Origin: Pegea sp. RAD2-039
Taxonomy: Eukaryota > Chordata > Thaliacea > Salpida > Salpidae
Reading direction: 5' to 3'
Assembly (NCBI GenBank): GCA_034620365.1
Contig: JAQGEQ010000137.1
Span: 248,001 to 312,000, forward strand
DNA: 64,000 bases
Both the position numbers and the translations under genes were made by a program. Position 1 is the stretch's first letter; each line of letters opens with the position of its first letter. Shown one piece after another: positions 38,011 to 49,800 of the stretch. Below the pieces are notes generated by a model. That model did no database searches and had not been told where the DNA came from. It saw only the letters and a program-made list of their open reading frames with translations.

Positions 38011-38398
38011 ACTTAATATTTAGTTCAAAACATATTTTATTTACAAATTTATATCCACTTGTTTTTCCAGGAGTTTCTGATATTTAAAAAAGTAATCAAT
38101 TCCAACGAAATTTAGATAAATAATCTTTACGACTAAAGCTATTACTGCCACGAAATAATTAGTTTGTTTCTGATCAATTGTTTTAATTTTATTTAAACTC
38201 AAATTTATTTCAGTTTATTTAGTAAGTTATAATTGTATGTATTTAGGTGAATCCCCGTTTAAATATAATGTTGTATAGCCATGATTATTGTAGTTTGAAA
38301 ATATTCAAACTGTCTTTTATATCTAGGTAATATTTTTATTGAATTTATTATTTTTCAACTTTTTGCAAATATTAAAATAATTTTTTTATAAAATTTTG

Positions 38399-40263
38399 AT
38401 GAGCAAAAAGTCTGCTGATATGTCTGAAGAAAGAAAAGTTATAATTAAAACAGAGAAAACGGGTTTGTGTCTTGATTTAAGTATTTTTTGATAAGTTTTA
38501 ATTAATTGTTTTATAAATACTGTAATATTGTTAATATACTAGCTATTATTTATAAAATATTATATAGTTTTTCTTTTTAAAGATTATTTATTTTACATTT
38601 TACTATTTAGATCAAAATTTTTATTTTAAAAACGGTTTATTAGATCCTTATCTTCTTATAATCAGTTAATTTTGAAAGAATACTTTAAAAGTAAAATGTA
38701 TTTTTCATTTTATCATTTTGAATTGTTTTAAATTTTATAATTAAAAATTCAAAAAAGTTTCAAATAAAAAAATGTAAAAAAAACTTCATTTCATTTAAAC
38801 AAAAGTTTATAAACTGAAAGATTAATTTTTTTATTTTATCAGATGATCTGGTCTTCTCAAGACCCTCTTCTTCAACTACTAATCGGTTAACATCTCTTAA
38901 AAAACCCAGAGACCTTACTCTTGGTGGTTTTAAAAAGGTTGGAATTCATTTCAAGAATTTTATAAAAATTATTTTAATTTCTTAATTAGAAGTTTTTGGA
39001 GTTTAAATCAAACTAAAAATGTTTCATTCATTTTACTGACTTTTTGTGACTGCTAACTATTTATTCAATTTGTTTTAGAGAAGTTTTGCTCCTAAAGTTC
39101 AATCACGAAAGAAGCTTGACCCTTCAACGTAAGTTGAAATGATTTTCTACAAATTATTGGAAATAAATTAACTTTTACAGAGTCTTACCTAAATCAATTG
39201 AAGTGAAATCAGAAAAAAAAGAGCATCAAAAGTTGAAGATAAAAGGAAAAAGACCAACTACAAAAGTAATATTTACATCTAAAGCTTTTTGGTTAACTTT
39301 TTTTCTTTTAGTTTGTTCAAACTGCTAGTGTGTTTGAAGCTGGTACATTTGCTAGACCACAATCTTCATCTAACTCAAATTCTACTATTTTCATTTCAAG
39401 AAGAAAACCGACAACGGGGAAGATTTCCAGAATTAAAAATATGTGAGTTGAAATTAGATCAGAAAGATCAAAATTTTGTGTCTTTGATTTGTAGAGAGAA
39501 GGAAGTGAAGACAGAATCAACTTCTTTAGCAGATGATGTTGTTGCTAATTTAGAAGAGTCAGGGAAGCTGGTGATTTACTTTCTAAGTTTTTTTTGATGA
39601 TCAAATTCAAATTAATCTTTCAGTTGGATGATGACGTTGAAAATGATGAGGATCTAAGTCCTGTTAATGTTAATCTAACTACAACTGATACAGTAGAAGG
39701 TGACAATAAAAACTAATCTGATTTTTTATTAACTTTTTTGGATTACAGCTCCTTTAGATGAAGATGTTTTTGAAACAGAAAGCATTTTTAAGTAAGTTTG
39801 TAAATTTTTAACTTTTAATTTATTCACTTTTTATTCAGAAGCAAAGATGAAGAAAAAATAATTTTATTTCAACTTCCGAACGCGCTTCCGGTCACACCAA
39901 CTCCAAGTATGTCTGCAACATCAAGGACATCGATCAAGCAAGAAGCTGGTGTGTCATCGAAAGCAGATTCGAAAGTATTCTTCAATTGAATCCAACAAAT
40001 TCGTGAAATCAATTCGTAAACAGATCACAGAAGAAACCGATGGATTAATTGGGAAGTTACAAATCCTTCGATCAGGGAAATGCCGTCTTGTTTTAGGGAA
40101 CATCAAATTTGATATTCATAGAGGAGGTCACCCGAAGATTTTACAAGAACTTGTTTCGATTCATCTACCACCCGATGGCAGTAGCGAGTCGATTTGTGGG
40201 AATTTTACTCCTTTAGGAGTAGTGAAAGATACAGTGATCTGTGCCCCAGAAATACAAAAATAA
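38399..40263 (+). CDS. POLR3D: RNA polymerase III subunit RPC4
   Basis: Ten exons (38399-38462, 38843-38937, 39079-39128, 39181-39265, 39312-39442, 39495-39570, 39624-39699, 39749-39791, 39839-39974, 40024-40263) sum to 996 nt, 331 residues, all in phase; human POLR3D is about 398. RPC4 pairs with RPC5 in a TFIIF-like Pol III subcomplex used in initiation and termination. The N-terminal RLTSLKKPRDLTLGGFKK matches the conserved block RLPSLRSRDLTLGG. The C-terminal LIGKLQILRSGKCRLVLGN and KILQELVSIHLP match the family signature (GKLQVRRSGKVELVLG). An apparent frame break near 39975 is resolved by a 49-bp intron. The central region is acidic and variable. The gene ends 51 bp from the end of the C2orf69-like gene, facing it. 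Confidence 0.92.
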
Positions 40264-40314
40264 ATCGTTCTGCGTTATTTTTTCGTTTAATAAATATCTT
40301 TAAATTTGTGAAGA

Positions 40315-41145
40315 TTAACAAAGAAATAGTTTTAAAATAGAAAAGTGATCTTCTATAGACGGTTCTTTATCTTCAAAAAGATTCTGATCTTCAACATTAA
40401 AACCATTTGTTGATAACAAATCCACAAATTTCGTTTTCATCTCGCCTTTCCAGGGTCTGATACTATCTTTAGTTTGATAAGGAGAAGTGAAAATGATGAA
40501 GTGAACATGTCTCAGTAATTCCAGTTTATTTACAACATCAGTATTATTGACCCAAACTTCACTTTCACCATTATGGCCTCCATCTAGCCAAACAATTGAT
40601 TTAATTCTTTTCACGAAACTTACAAGATATTCTGATATCGAAGAGGTCTCAGAAAGTGCTGAAACTTCATATAATATTTGATTTAAAACAATACAACCTT
40701 TGCTGAAACCTATTAGAGAGATATCAGTAGCAACATCAACAGAACTACTTGCTAATCGTTCAATAAGTGAATGGAACAACGTTACTAAGTGTTCTAAACC
40801 ATCTAACTCTTGAGAATGAGTTGGAGTTCCAACTATAGATGAGTTTTGGATGAAGTTTTTGTAAACACAGATTCTGTTGTAGATGTATTTGTTCGGAACA
40901 ATCAACCAAATGTGACTTTCATGAAAGTGTTTGCTTAAAAGTTCTAAAATGTTTTCAAAACAAAATTCAGAAAATATTAAAGTTGAATCTTCATTCATCA
41001 TAATTGATTCATAGTTTTGTAAATCTCCGGGAAAATAAATCACGTGACTCATAGATGTTGACTTAGAAGAAGATTTATGTAAAACTGTGTTTGTTCTTCC
41101 ATCTTTTCCGCAAACATTTTCAAACTTTTCAAAATTACCAGCCAT
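40315..41145 (-). CDS. C2orf69: C2orf69-like hydrolase-fold protein
   Basis: A single exon of 276 codons; the human protein is about 385. Matches to human C2orf69 include VIYFPGDLQNYESIM, the GFSKGCIVLNQILYE segment, IVWLDGGHNG, and PSIEDHF close to the C-terminus. GFSKG is a G-x-S-x-G nucleophile elbow, so a serine-hydrolase fold is likely. Human C2orf69 is associated with mitochondria and its loss causes a severe syndrome; its substrate is not known to me. The start lies 31 bp after the PIGB stop on the same strand, with TTTATTCAG ending eight nt before the ATG. This suggests the second gene of a trans-spliced operon. Confidence 0.9.
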   Translation of the reverse strand: MAGNFEKFENVCGKDGRTNTVLHKSSSKSTSMSHVIYFPGDLQNYESIMMNEDSTLIFSEFCFENILELLSKHFHESHIWLIVPNKYIYNRICVYKNFIQNSSIVGTPTHSQELDGLEHLVTLFHSLIERLASSSVDVATDISLIGFSKGCIVLNQILYEVSALSETSSISEYLVSFVKRIKSIVWLDGGHNGESEVWVNNTDVVNKLELLRHVHFIIFTSPYQTKDSIRPWKGEMKTKFVDLLSTNGFNVEDQNLFEDKEPSIEDHFSILKLFLC

Positions 41146-41176
41146 TTAAGTACCTGAATAAATTCATCAAATTTAA

Positions 41177-42793
41177 TTATTTCTTACAAAGTATCAACGC
41201 ATTTTTACCGACCCTACTATTTGAAAAATGAGTGTGAAAAGTTTTAAAACATTCATAATAGCAACAAGATAACATAGAACTAATTTCTTCATATAAAACA
41301 TCAAATAAAACAATAAAGTCGGGTATATGAAGCAAGTGGTCGTTATTTTCACCAAAACCGTATTTTCGTGACAACCAGGACTTAGGATTTTGATAAAATT
41401 GGTCAGCTTCATCAACATAATTTCCCAAATGTTTTAAATTTGGTTCACATGTTAGAAATTTCATGGAAATATTTTTGTGCATATGACTATAAAAAGGTGT
41501 AGAATGACATGGCGTCAAAAAAAGAATACTTTCAGAGCTTGCAGATTTACTATGTAGTTCCTTGATTAGATTCAAAGGAGCCTTTTGATGTACAAGACCA
41601 AAATATAAAGCAATTGGAACATTAGTTACTAAAATAAAAAGTTTTAAATTTTTACAAACTTTTTTAGAGACATTTGACATAAAAAATCCAGCAAAAAACG
41701 AAGTAAAAGGCAACAAGATGAGAATAAATCGAAATTCCTTATGACCTGGTACACTATATATAAATAAACTTGTAACTATTGTAGAAATATAAACTTTAAA
41801 CAAATATCGTTGATTGAAAGTGAATGAAGTAGTTTTCAATTGGAAATATTTGATAATTCCACAAAGACTCAATGGTAGTTGACTAAAAACTACAACTGGT
41901 AATCCTTGAATCAGATACCAATACCATGGATGTTCACCATAAAATACTCCTTGGTTATTAATGATGTTAAAGTACAAAAAATTTAAATGTACACAAATCC
42001 ATTTTTCGTAAAAAGTTTTATCTATTATAGTTAATAATAGAATAACAGGAAAAGCAATTACTAATATAAGTGAGATTATTTTAAGTAGAACTTTTAAATT
42101 TGAAAACATATAAGAATAAATTAGATAAAAAATAAAATAAGGAAACCAAACAGTTAAACTAGTCGGTCTAACAAAAAACGTCAACGCTGCTATGACAACA
42201 AACAAAATAAAACTGTTAGAGGTTTTCAAGAATCCATTTTTTATATGCTTAGAGTAATATAAGCTAGCAAAGCAAACTAAATTCATTTCAAAGGTATTTA
42301 TAAGTGTTCTACTTGCACAATACCACCAGAACCAAGATGTTAATAAACAGAACAAGGAGAGATCTGCTACATGTTTTCCGAAATGCAGGAAAATAGATTT
42401 ATAAAAACACCAATCACTAGCTGCAGATAATAATGCTTGTAATAATCTTGGTGAAAATTGAATCAGAAAAAGATTATTATCAAGATTTAGAAAATATAAA
42501 ATCTTGAAAACCCCTGAAAACAACAAAGGGTGGAAATAAGAACGTAATCCTTCAGTCCATTCCCACGTCAAATACCCAACTCCAAAAGTTATTTGATGAG
42601 CAACTTCAGTAGATTGCCAATATTCATCGGGAACAAACCAAGTTTGCACAAAAAATATGTTAAAAATTCGATAAATTAGAAGTATCCAGAAGAAATTGAG
42701 ATTTATAGTTTTTAAAAATGAATTTTTCAATGATTTTTTATCTAATTTCTTCAAAGATGAATTTAAATAATTTTCTTTTTTTCTATTTTTCAT
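41177..42793 (-). CDS. PIGB: GPI mannosyltransferase 3
   Basis: A single exon of 538 codons; human PIGB is 554. PIGB adds the third mannose to GPI-anchor precursors in the ER membrane, using dolichol-phosphate mannose (GT22 family). The N-terminal TWFVPDEYWQSTEVAH and GYLTWEWTEGLRSYFHP blocks and the SWFWWYCASRTLINTFEMN block match the family almost directly. HKEFRFI, the conserved luminal motif, is present near residue 350. Many hydrophobic segments make it polytopic. HPWYWYLIQGLPVV is another family signature. A TTATTATTCAG acceptor ends seven nt before the ATG. It is upstream of the C2orf69-like gene in the candidate operon. Confidence 0.95.
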   Translation of the reverse strand: MKNRKKENYLNSSLKKLDKKSLKNSFLKTINLNFFWILLIYRIFNIFFVQTWFVPDEYWQSTEVAHQITFGVGYLTWEWTEGLRSYFHPLLFSGVFKILYFLNLDNNLFLIQFSPRLLQALLSAASDWCFYKSIFLHFGKHVADLSLFCLLTSWFWWYCASRTLINTFEMNLVCFASLYYSKHIKNGFLKTSNSFILFVVIAALTFFVRPTSLTVWFPYFIFYLIYSYMFSNLKVLLKIISLILVIAFPVILLLTIIDKTFYEKWICVHLNFLYFNIINNQGVFYGEHPWYWYLIQGLPVVVFSQLPLSLCGIIKYFQLKTTSFTFNQRYLFKVYISTIVTSLFIYSVPGHKEFRFILILLPFTSFFAGFFMSNVSKKVCKNLKLFILVTNVPIALYFGLVHQKAPLNLIKELHSKSASSESILFLTPCHSTPFYSHMHKNISMKFLTCEPNLKHLGNYVDEADQFYQNPKSWLSRKYGFGENNDHLLHIPDFIVLFDVLYEEISSMLSCCYYECFKTFHTHFSNSRVGKNALILCKK

Positions 42794-42800
42794 AATTTTT

Positions 42801-43819
42801 CTGAATAATAATCAAATATTTAATTTAATTATCTGAAAGAATTTTTATCAAAATATTTATTAAAAATATTTAATTTTATTTTAATAAAACTTTTGATAAA
42901 AAAATCCAATAGTTCAAACTAAATAGTTTATATTATTTAAATAAATAATTATTTTGATAAAAAAATAAACTACAAAATATAGATATTAAAAAACTTTAGA
43001 TTTATCAGTTATATAAGATATAAAATATCAAAAAATTGAACCAAAATAACTTGATAATAAAAAAATAATAAATTTATTTAAATGCATCGAAACTAAGAAA
43101 TGTTTTAAAAATCTTAAAACCCCCTTTTATGAAAAACTTGTAATTTTGGTTTTTCGTGTTTTACTTTTTGAAATACAAAAAATTATTTATTTATAACCAA
43201 ACCAAAATTTCTTTATCTAATTCAAACTTTAAATATTTTTTAAAAAGAGTTTTATAATTATACTGTATAAAAATGACTTTCTAATCTTCTGACTTAACTT
43301 CAGTCAAACTAAACAAGTTATTTTTTAATTTTTATATTTTATTTTTATTCCAATTATAAAACCTTTATTTAAGAATTTTTTCAAAGAGGCTATATTATTT
43401 TTCAAAGACTATATCTATAAAAAAGTTAATAAATTTTTGTGATTTTCAAATACTTGCTATAAAAGATACCAACTACGATATTATTCATTAGTCGACAAAC
43501 TTATAATAAAATGATGAAGGCAAACCATTATTTTATTGTTGTATTTCAAATATTGCTATTAATCAATAAATCAATAAACAAAAAATTCAGTACAAAAAAT
43601 TCAATTTTTTAAATTTACAAATTAAGATGTCATCGTAAAAATTTTAATTTGAAAATTATTTAGAAAATTGATGACAGCTGATAAACTAAAAGGGTTTCAC
43701 ATCGATTTCAGGCCCAATTAATCTATGAAATTGTTCATAATTATATTTGGCAACCCTTTTAATTTTATTGATGACTTTTTTAATTGTTTAAAAATAATAA
43801 TTGAAAAAATATTGAAATT
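42801..43819. other. AT-rich intergenic stretch
   Basis: No gene is seen. The stretch spans from the 5' end of PIGB to the 3' end of the receptor gene. A degenerate inverted similarity (AAAGGGTTT / AACCCTTTT) spans about 43689-43761, of unknown meaning. Confidence 0.45.
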
Positions 43820-46800
43820 TTATTGTTCATAAAAAACTTTATTATCGATTCCTTTTTTGGTAAAACTTTTAGTTGAAAGCTCACAAACATCAGTCTTATA
43901 ATCGCTTGGTCTTCTGTCTTCAAATACGTTATCAGCATAAGAGCCATCAAAACAAACATCGTAATCAACGCCACTCAACTGTAATTCAAAATTGACATAA
44001 GAAAACAATCTATAAATAAATCAAATAAATAAATAAAGCTTTATTCGATTATTTAAATCTTTTTTAAGACTTTAAATAATCAAGGTTTAATAGTGGTTTT
44101 ATACAAACTGATTTTTAGCCAATCAAAAGATTTGTTTTATATACATTTCAATTTAAATAACAAGAATATTAAAACTATTTCGGAAGTTTTTTAAATGAAA
44201 AAAATCACAATTTCAAAATTTGGTGAAAATTTTAAATTAAATAAACCAACTTTATTGGATGAGTTGTTGATTTGTGTGTCTCTTTGAGTGGTTTCTTTAT
44301 GTAAATTGATTTTAATATCAAAATATAAACTTCTTAAATTATTGACAGCAGTTGTATAAGTCTTGCGTTTCTTAACAACATCTTTTATAGAGTCTTTCTC
44401 GACTTCACTTGAAACTGGTTGAATTTGTTGAGTAGAGAAACTGCCTAGTGAGTTCCGGGCTGTTGAATAATTCAAACTTCTTAAAAATTATTTCTTAATT
44501 GAATCGTTTGTTTACCTGGAATCGCCATTACAGCACTCTGATTGTTTTTTGCTGGTCGAAACATAATTATATAAACTTTTGGACCAAATATTGCAAAAAG
44601 TATAATTAATCCATTCAGAGATAACCCCATACAATAGATTGCATCTCTCAAGATAATGTCAGTTTGAGTATTTGCTATAAAAGTACTCACCTGAAAATAG
44701 TGTTGCCAAATCAATTTTTCAAAAAACATCAATTAGTCTACCTGTGCTAACCATATTACAAGTGTGATGTAAACAGCAAACACGATATGTTTTGCTTCAT
44801 TAAAACCGGCTGGTACTTTACGGATTTTTATCGCCCATACAGCAGTAACAAGGACAAGGAATATCGGATACCCAAGAATAATGAAAAACATGCTCGACCT
44901 TAACTCTTTACAATCAACAAAATCATAATGCGATTCCTGAAAATTAGAAATTTAACAACAACTAGAATAGTTGGTCTCAAATACAAACTTTTCTCGCAGC
45001 TTTTACTCGTACTGTCTGAGCAGGCAACATAATCAACCAAACAGCTAATATAAATAATTCAACGGCGGTTACCAACATTGTTATTACAGCCTGTTACAAA
45101 AGTTGATAGATTTAAAGACATTTAATTGAATAAAAACTAACCAATGGGAGAGGTTTTAGGAATGTCTTCATATCTCTAATCATTCTTTTTCCGAAACTAT
45201 TAAAAATAATTGAAATTCTGATAGTTTTCACCAATAAAGAAGCGTATATCAAAGTGAAGCAGAAACCTGCTGATAATCTCCTGATAATAAAAGTTTCAAG
45301 ATTAGAAATACTTCTATAAAACGCGATAAAACGCGAAATCATCAAATTCAAAACTTACCTCAAAGAACAAAGACTTTTATTTGGCTGAAATGTGAAAAAG
45401 TAAGAAGATGTAAAAGCCAGCAGCAAACCAACAAGCATAATACTCGATAATTCTCGACCAGAAGCTCTTACTATCGGACTATTCCAGGATTTGATGAAGA
45501 TTGCGCAAGTAAATAAAGTCAGAATTAAACCAATGTTACAAAAAATTGTTACTGTCCAAGCCCATGGTTGAGTGAAAGAGAGATACTTCAAACCAACAGG
45601 AAGACAAACCCCGCTACAGAAACATAAACAGAAGAAGTTGAATCATCAAAACAAACAGAAGTACAACAAGCAGAAGTACAACAAACAGAAACACAACAAA
45701 CAGAAACACAACAAGCAGAAATACAACAAACAGAAGTAGAACAAACAGAAGCACAACAAACAGAAGCACAACAAGCAGAAGTACAACAAACAGAAACACA
45801 ACAAACAGAAGTACAACAAACAGAAATACAACAAACAGAAGTACAACAAACAAAAGTACAACAAACAGAAACACAACAAACAGAAGTACAACAAACAGAA
45901 GTACAACAAACAGAAACACAACAAACAGAAGTACAACAAACAGAAACACAACAAACAGAAACACAACAAACAGAAACACAACAAACAGAAACACAACAAA
46001 CAGAAACACAACAAACAGAAGTACAACAAACAGAAGTACAACAAACAAAAGTACAACAAACAGAAGTACAACAAACAGAAGTACAACAAACATAAACACA
46101 ACAAGCAGAAGTACAACAAACAGAAACACAACAAACAGAAACACAACAAGCAGAAACACAACAAACAGAAACACAACAAACAGAAACACAACAAACAGAA
46201 GTACAACAAACAGAAGCACAACAAACAGAAACACAACAAACAACAAACAGAAACACAACAAACATAAACACAACAAACAGAAGTACAACAAACAGAAGCA
46301 CAACAAACAGAAACACAACAAACAGAAATACAACAAACAGAAGTACAACAAACAGAAAAACAACAAACAGAAGCACAACAAACAGAAGTACAACAAACAT
46401 AAACACAACAAACATAAACACAACAAACAGAAGTACAACAAACAGAAACACAACAAACAGAAATACAACAAGCAGAAACACAACAAACAGAAGTACAACA
46501 AACAGAAGTACAACAAACAGAAGCACAACAAACAGAAACAGAACAAACATAAACACAACAAACAGAAGTACAACAAACAGAAGCACAACAAACAGAAACA
46601 CAACAAACAGAAATACAACAAACAGAAGTACAACAAACAGAAAAACAACAAACAGAAGCACAACAAACAGAAGTACAACAAACAGAAATACAACAAACAG
46701 AAGTACAACAAACAGAAAAACAACAAACAGAAACACAACAAACAGAAACATAACAAACAGAAGTACAACAAACAGAAACACAACAAACAGAAACACAACA

Positions 46801-49800
46801 AGCAGAATTACAACAAACAGAAACACAACAAACAGAAACACAACAAACATAAACACAACAAACAGAAGTACAACAAACAGAAATACAACAAACAGAAACA
46901 CAACAAACAGAAGTACAACAAACAGAAGTACAACAAACAGAAGTACAACAAGCAGAAACAGAAACACAACAAACAGAAGCACAACAAACAGAAGTACAAC
47001 AAACAGAAGCACAACAAACAGAAACACAACAAACAGAAATACAACAAACAGAAGTACAACAAACAGAAGTACAACAAACATAAACACAACAAGCAGAAGT
47101 ACAACAAACAGAAACACAACAAACAGAAGTACAACAAACATAAACACAACAAACAGAAGTACAACAAACAGAAACACAACAAACAGAAACACAACAAACA
47201 GAAACACAACAAACAGAAACACAACAAACAGAAACACAACAAACAGAAGTACAACAAACATAAACACAACAAACAGAAACACAACAAACAGAAGTACAAC
47301 AAACAGAAACACAACAAACAGAAATACAACAAACAGAAACACAACAAACAGAAACACAACAAACAGAAACACAACAAACAGAAGTACAACAAACAGAAGC
47401 ACAACAAACAGAAGCACAACAAACAGAAACACAACAAACAGAAGTACAACAAACAGAAGTACAACAAACAGAAGTACAACAAGCAGAAACAGAAACACAA
47501 CAAACAGAAGCACAACAAACAGAAGTACAACAAACAGAAGCACAACAAACAGAAACACAACAAACAGAAATACAACAAACAGAAGTACAACAAACAGAAG
47601 TACAACAAACATAAACACAACAAGCAGAAGTACAACAAACAGAAACACAACAAACAGAAGTACAACAAACATAAACACAACAAACAGAAGTACAACAAAC
47701 AGAAACACAACAAACAGAAACACAACAAACAGAAACACAACAAACAGAAACACAACAAACAGAAACACAACAAACAGAAACACAACAAACAGAAGTACAA
47801 CAAACAGAAACACAACAAACAGAAATACAACAAGCAGAAACACAACAAACAGAAACACAACAAACAGAAACACAACAAACAGAAGTACAACAAACAGAAA
47901 CACAACAAACAGAAACACAACAAACAGAAACACAACAAACAGAAATACAACAAACAGAAATACAACAAACAGAAACACAACAAACAGAAGCACAACAAAC
48001 AGAAGTACAACAAACAGAAACACAACAAACAGGAACACAACAAACAGAAACACAACAAACAGAAACACAACAAACAGAAACACAACAAACAGAAGTACAA
48101 CAAACAGAAACACAACAAACAGAAGTACAACAAACATAAACACAACAAACAGAAGTACAACAAACAGAAACACAACAAACAGAAACACAACAAACAGAAA
48201 CACAACAAACAGAAATACAACAAACAGAAGCACAACAAACAGAAACACAACAAACAGAAATACAACAAACAAAAGTACAACAAACAGAAGTACAACAAAC
48301 ATAAACACAACAAACAGAAGTACAACAAACATAAACACAACAAACAGAAGTACAACAAACAGAAACACAACAAACAGAAACACAACAAACAGAAACACAA
48401 CAAACAGAAACACAACAAACAGAAACACAACAAACAGAAGTACAACAAACAGAAACACAACAAACAGAAATACAACAAGCAGAAACACAACAAACAGAAA
48501 CACAACAAACAGAAACACAACAAACAGAAGTACAACAAACAGAAGTACAACAAACAGAAGCACAACAAACAGAAGTACAACAAACAGAAACACAACAAAC
48601 AGAAGTACAACAAACAGAAGTACAACAAACATAAACACAACAAACAGAAACACAACAAACAGAAATACAACAAACAGAAGTACAGCAAACAGAAACACAA
48701 CAAACAGAAGTACAACAAACAGAAGTACAACAAACAGAAACACAACAAACAGAAATACAACAAACAGAAACACAACAAACAGAAGTACAACAAACAGAAG
48801 TACAACAAACAGAAACACAGCAAACAGAAACACAACAAACAGAAGTACAACAAACAGAAACACAACAAACAGAAGTACAACAAACAGAAATACAACAAAC
48901 AGAAAGACAACAAACAGAAACACAACAAACAGAAACACAACAAACAGAAATACAACAAACAGAAATACAACAAACAGAAACACAACAAACAGAAGTACAA
49001 CAAACAGAAACACAACAAACAGAAATACAACAAACAGAAACACAACAAACAGAAGTACAACAAACAGAAGTACAACAAACATAAACACAACAAACAGAAA
49101 CACAACAAACAGAAACACAGCAAACAGAAACACAACAAACAGAAGTACAACAAACAGAAACACAACAAACAGAAGTACAACAAACAGAAATACAACAAAC
49201 AGAAACACAACAAACATAAACACAACAAACAGAAGTACAACAAACATAAACACAACAAGCAGAAGTACAACAAACAGAAACACAACAAACAGAAACACAA
49301 CAAACAGAAACACAACAAACAGAAGTACAACAAACAGAAACACAACAAACAGAAACACAACAAACAGAAGTACAACAAACAGAAGTACAACAAACAGAAA
49401 CACAACAAACAGAAACACAACAAACATAAACACAACAAACAGAAGTACAACAAACATAAACACAACAAGCAAAGTACAACAAACAGAAACACAACAAACA
49501 GAAACACAACAAACAGAAACACAACAAACAGAAGTACAACAAACAGAAACACAACAAACAGAAACACAACAAGCAGAATACAACAAACAGAAACACAACA
49601 AACAGAAACACAACAAACATAAACACAACAAACAGAAGTTCAATAGACAGAAACACAACAAACAGAAACACAACAAACAGAAGTACAACAAGACAGAAAC
49701 ACAACAAACAGAAGTACAACAAACAGAAGTACAACAAACAGAAACACAAACAGAAGTACAACAAACAGAAACACAACAAACAGAAACACAACAAACAGAA

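Noticed and set aside
39940..40030. Frameshift in POLR3D, suggesting a pseudogene
   Set aside because: A 49-bp GT-AG intron (39975-40023) restores the frame and leads straight into the family C-terminal signature.
41146..41180. Cis-splicing that would fuse PIGB to the C2orf69-like gene
   Set aside because: The possible intron would be shorter than any other here and the joined frame meets a stop at once; separate proteins are simpler.
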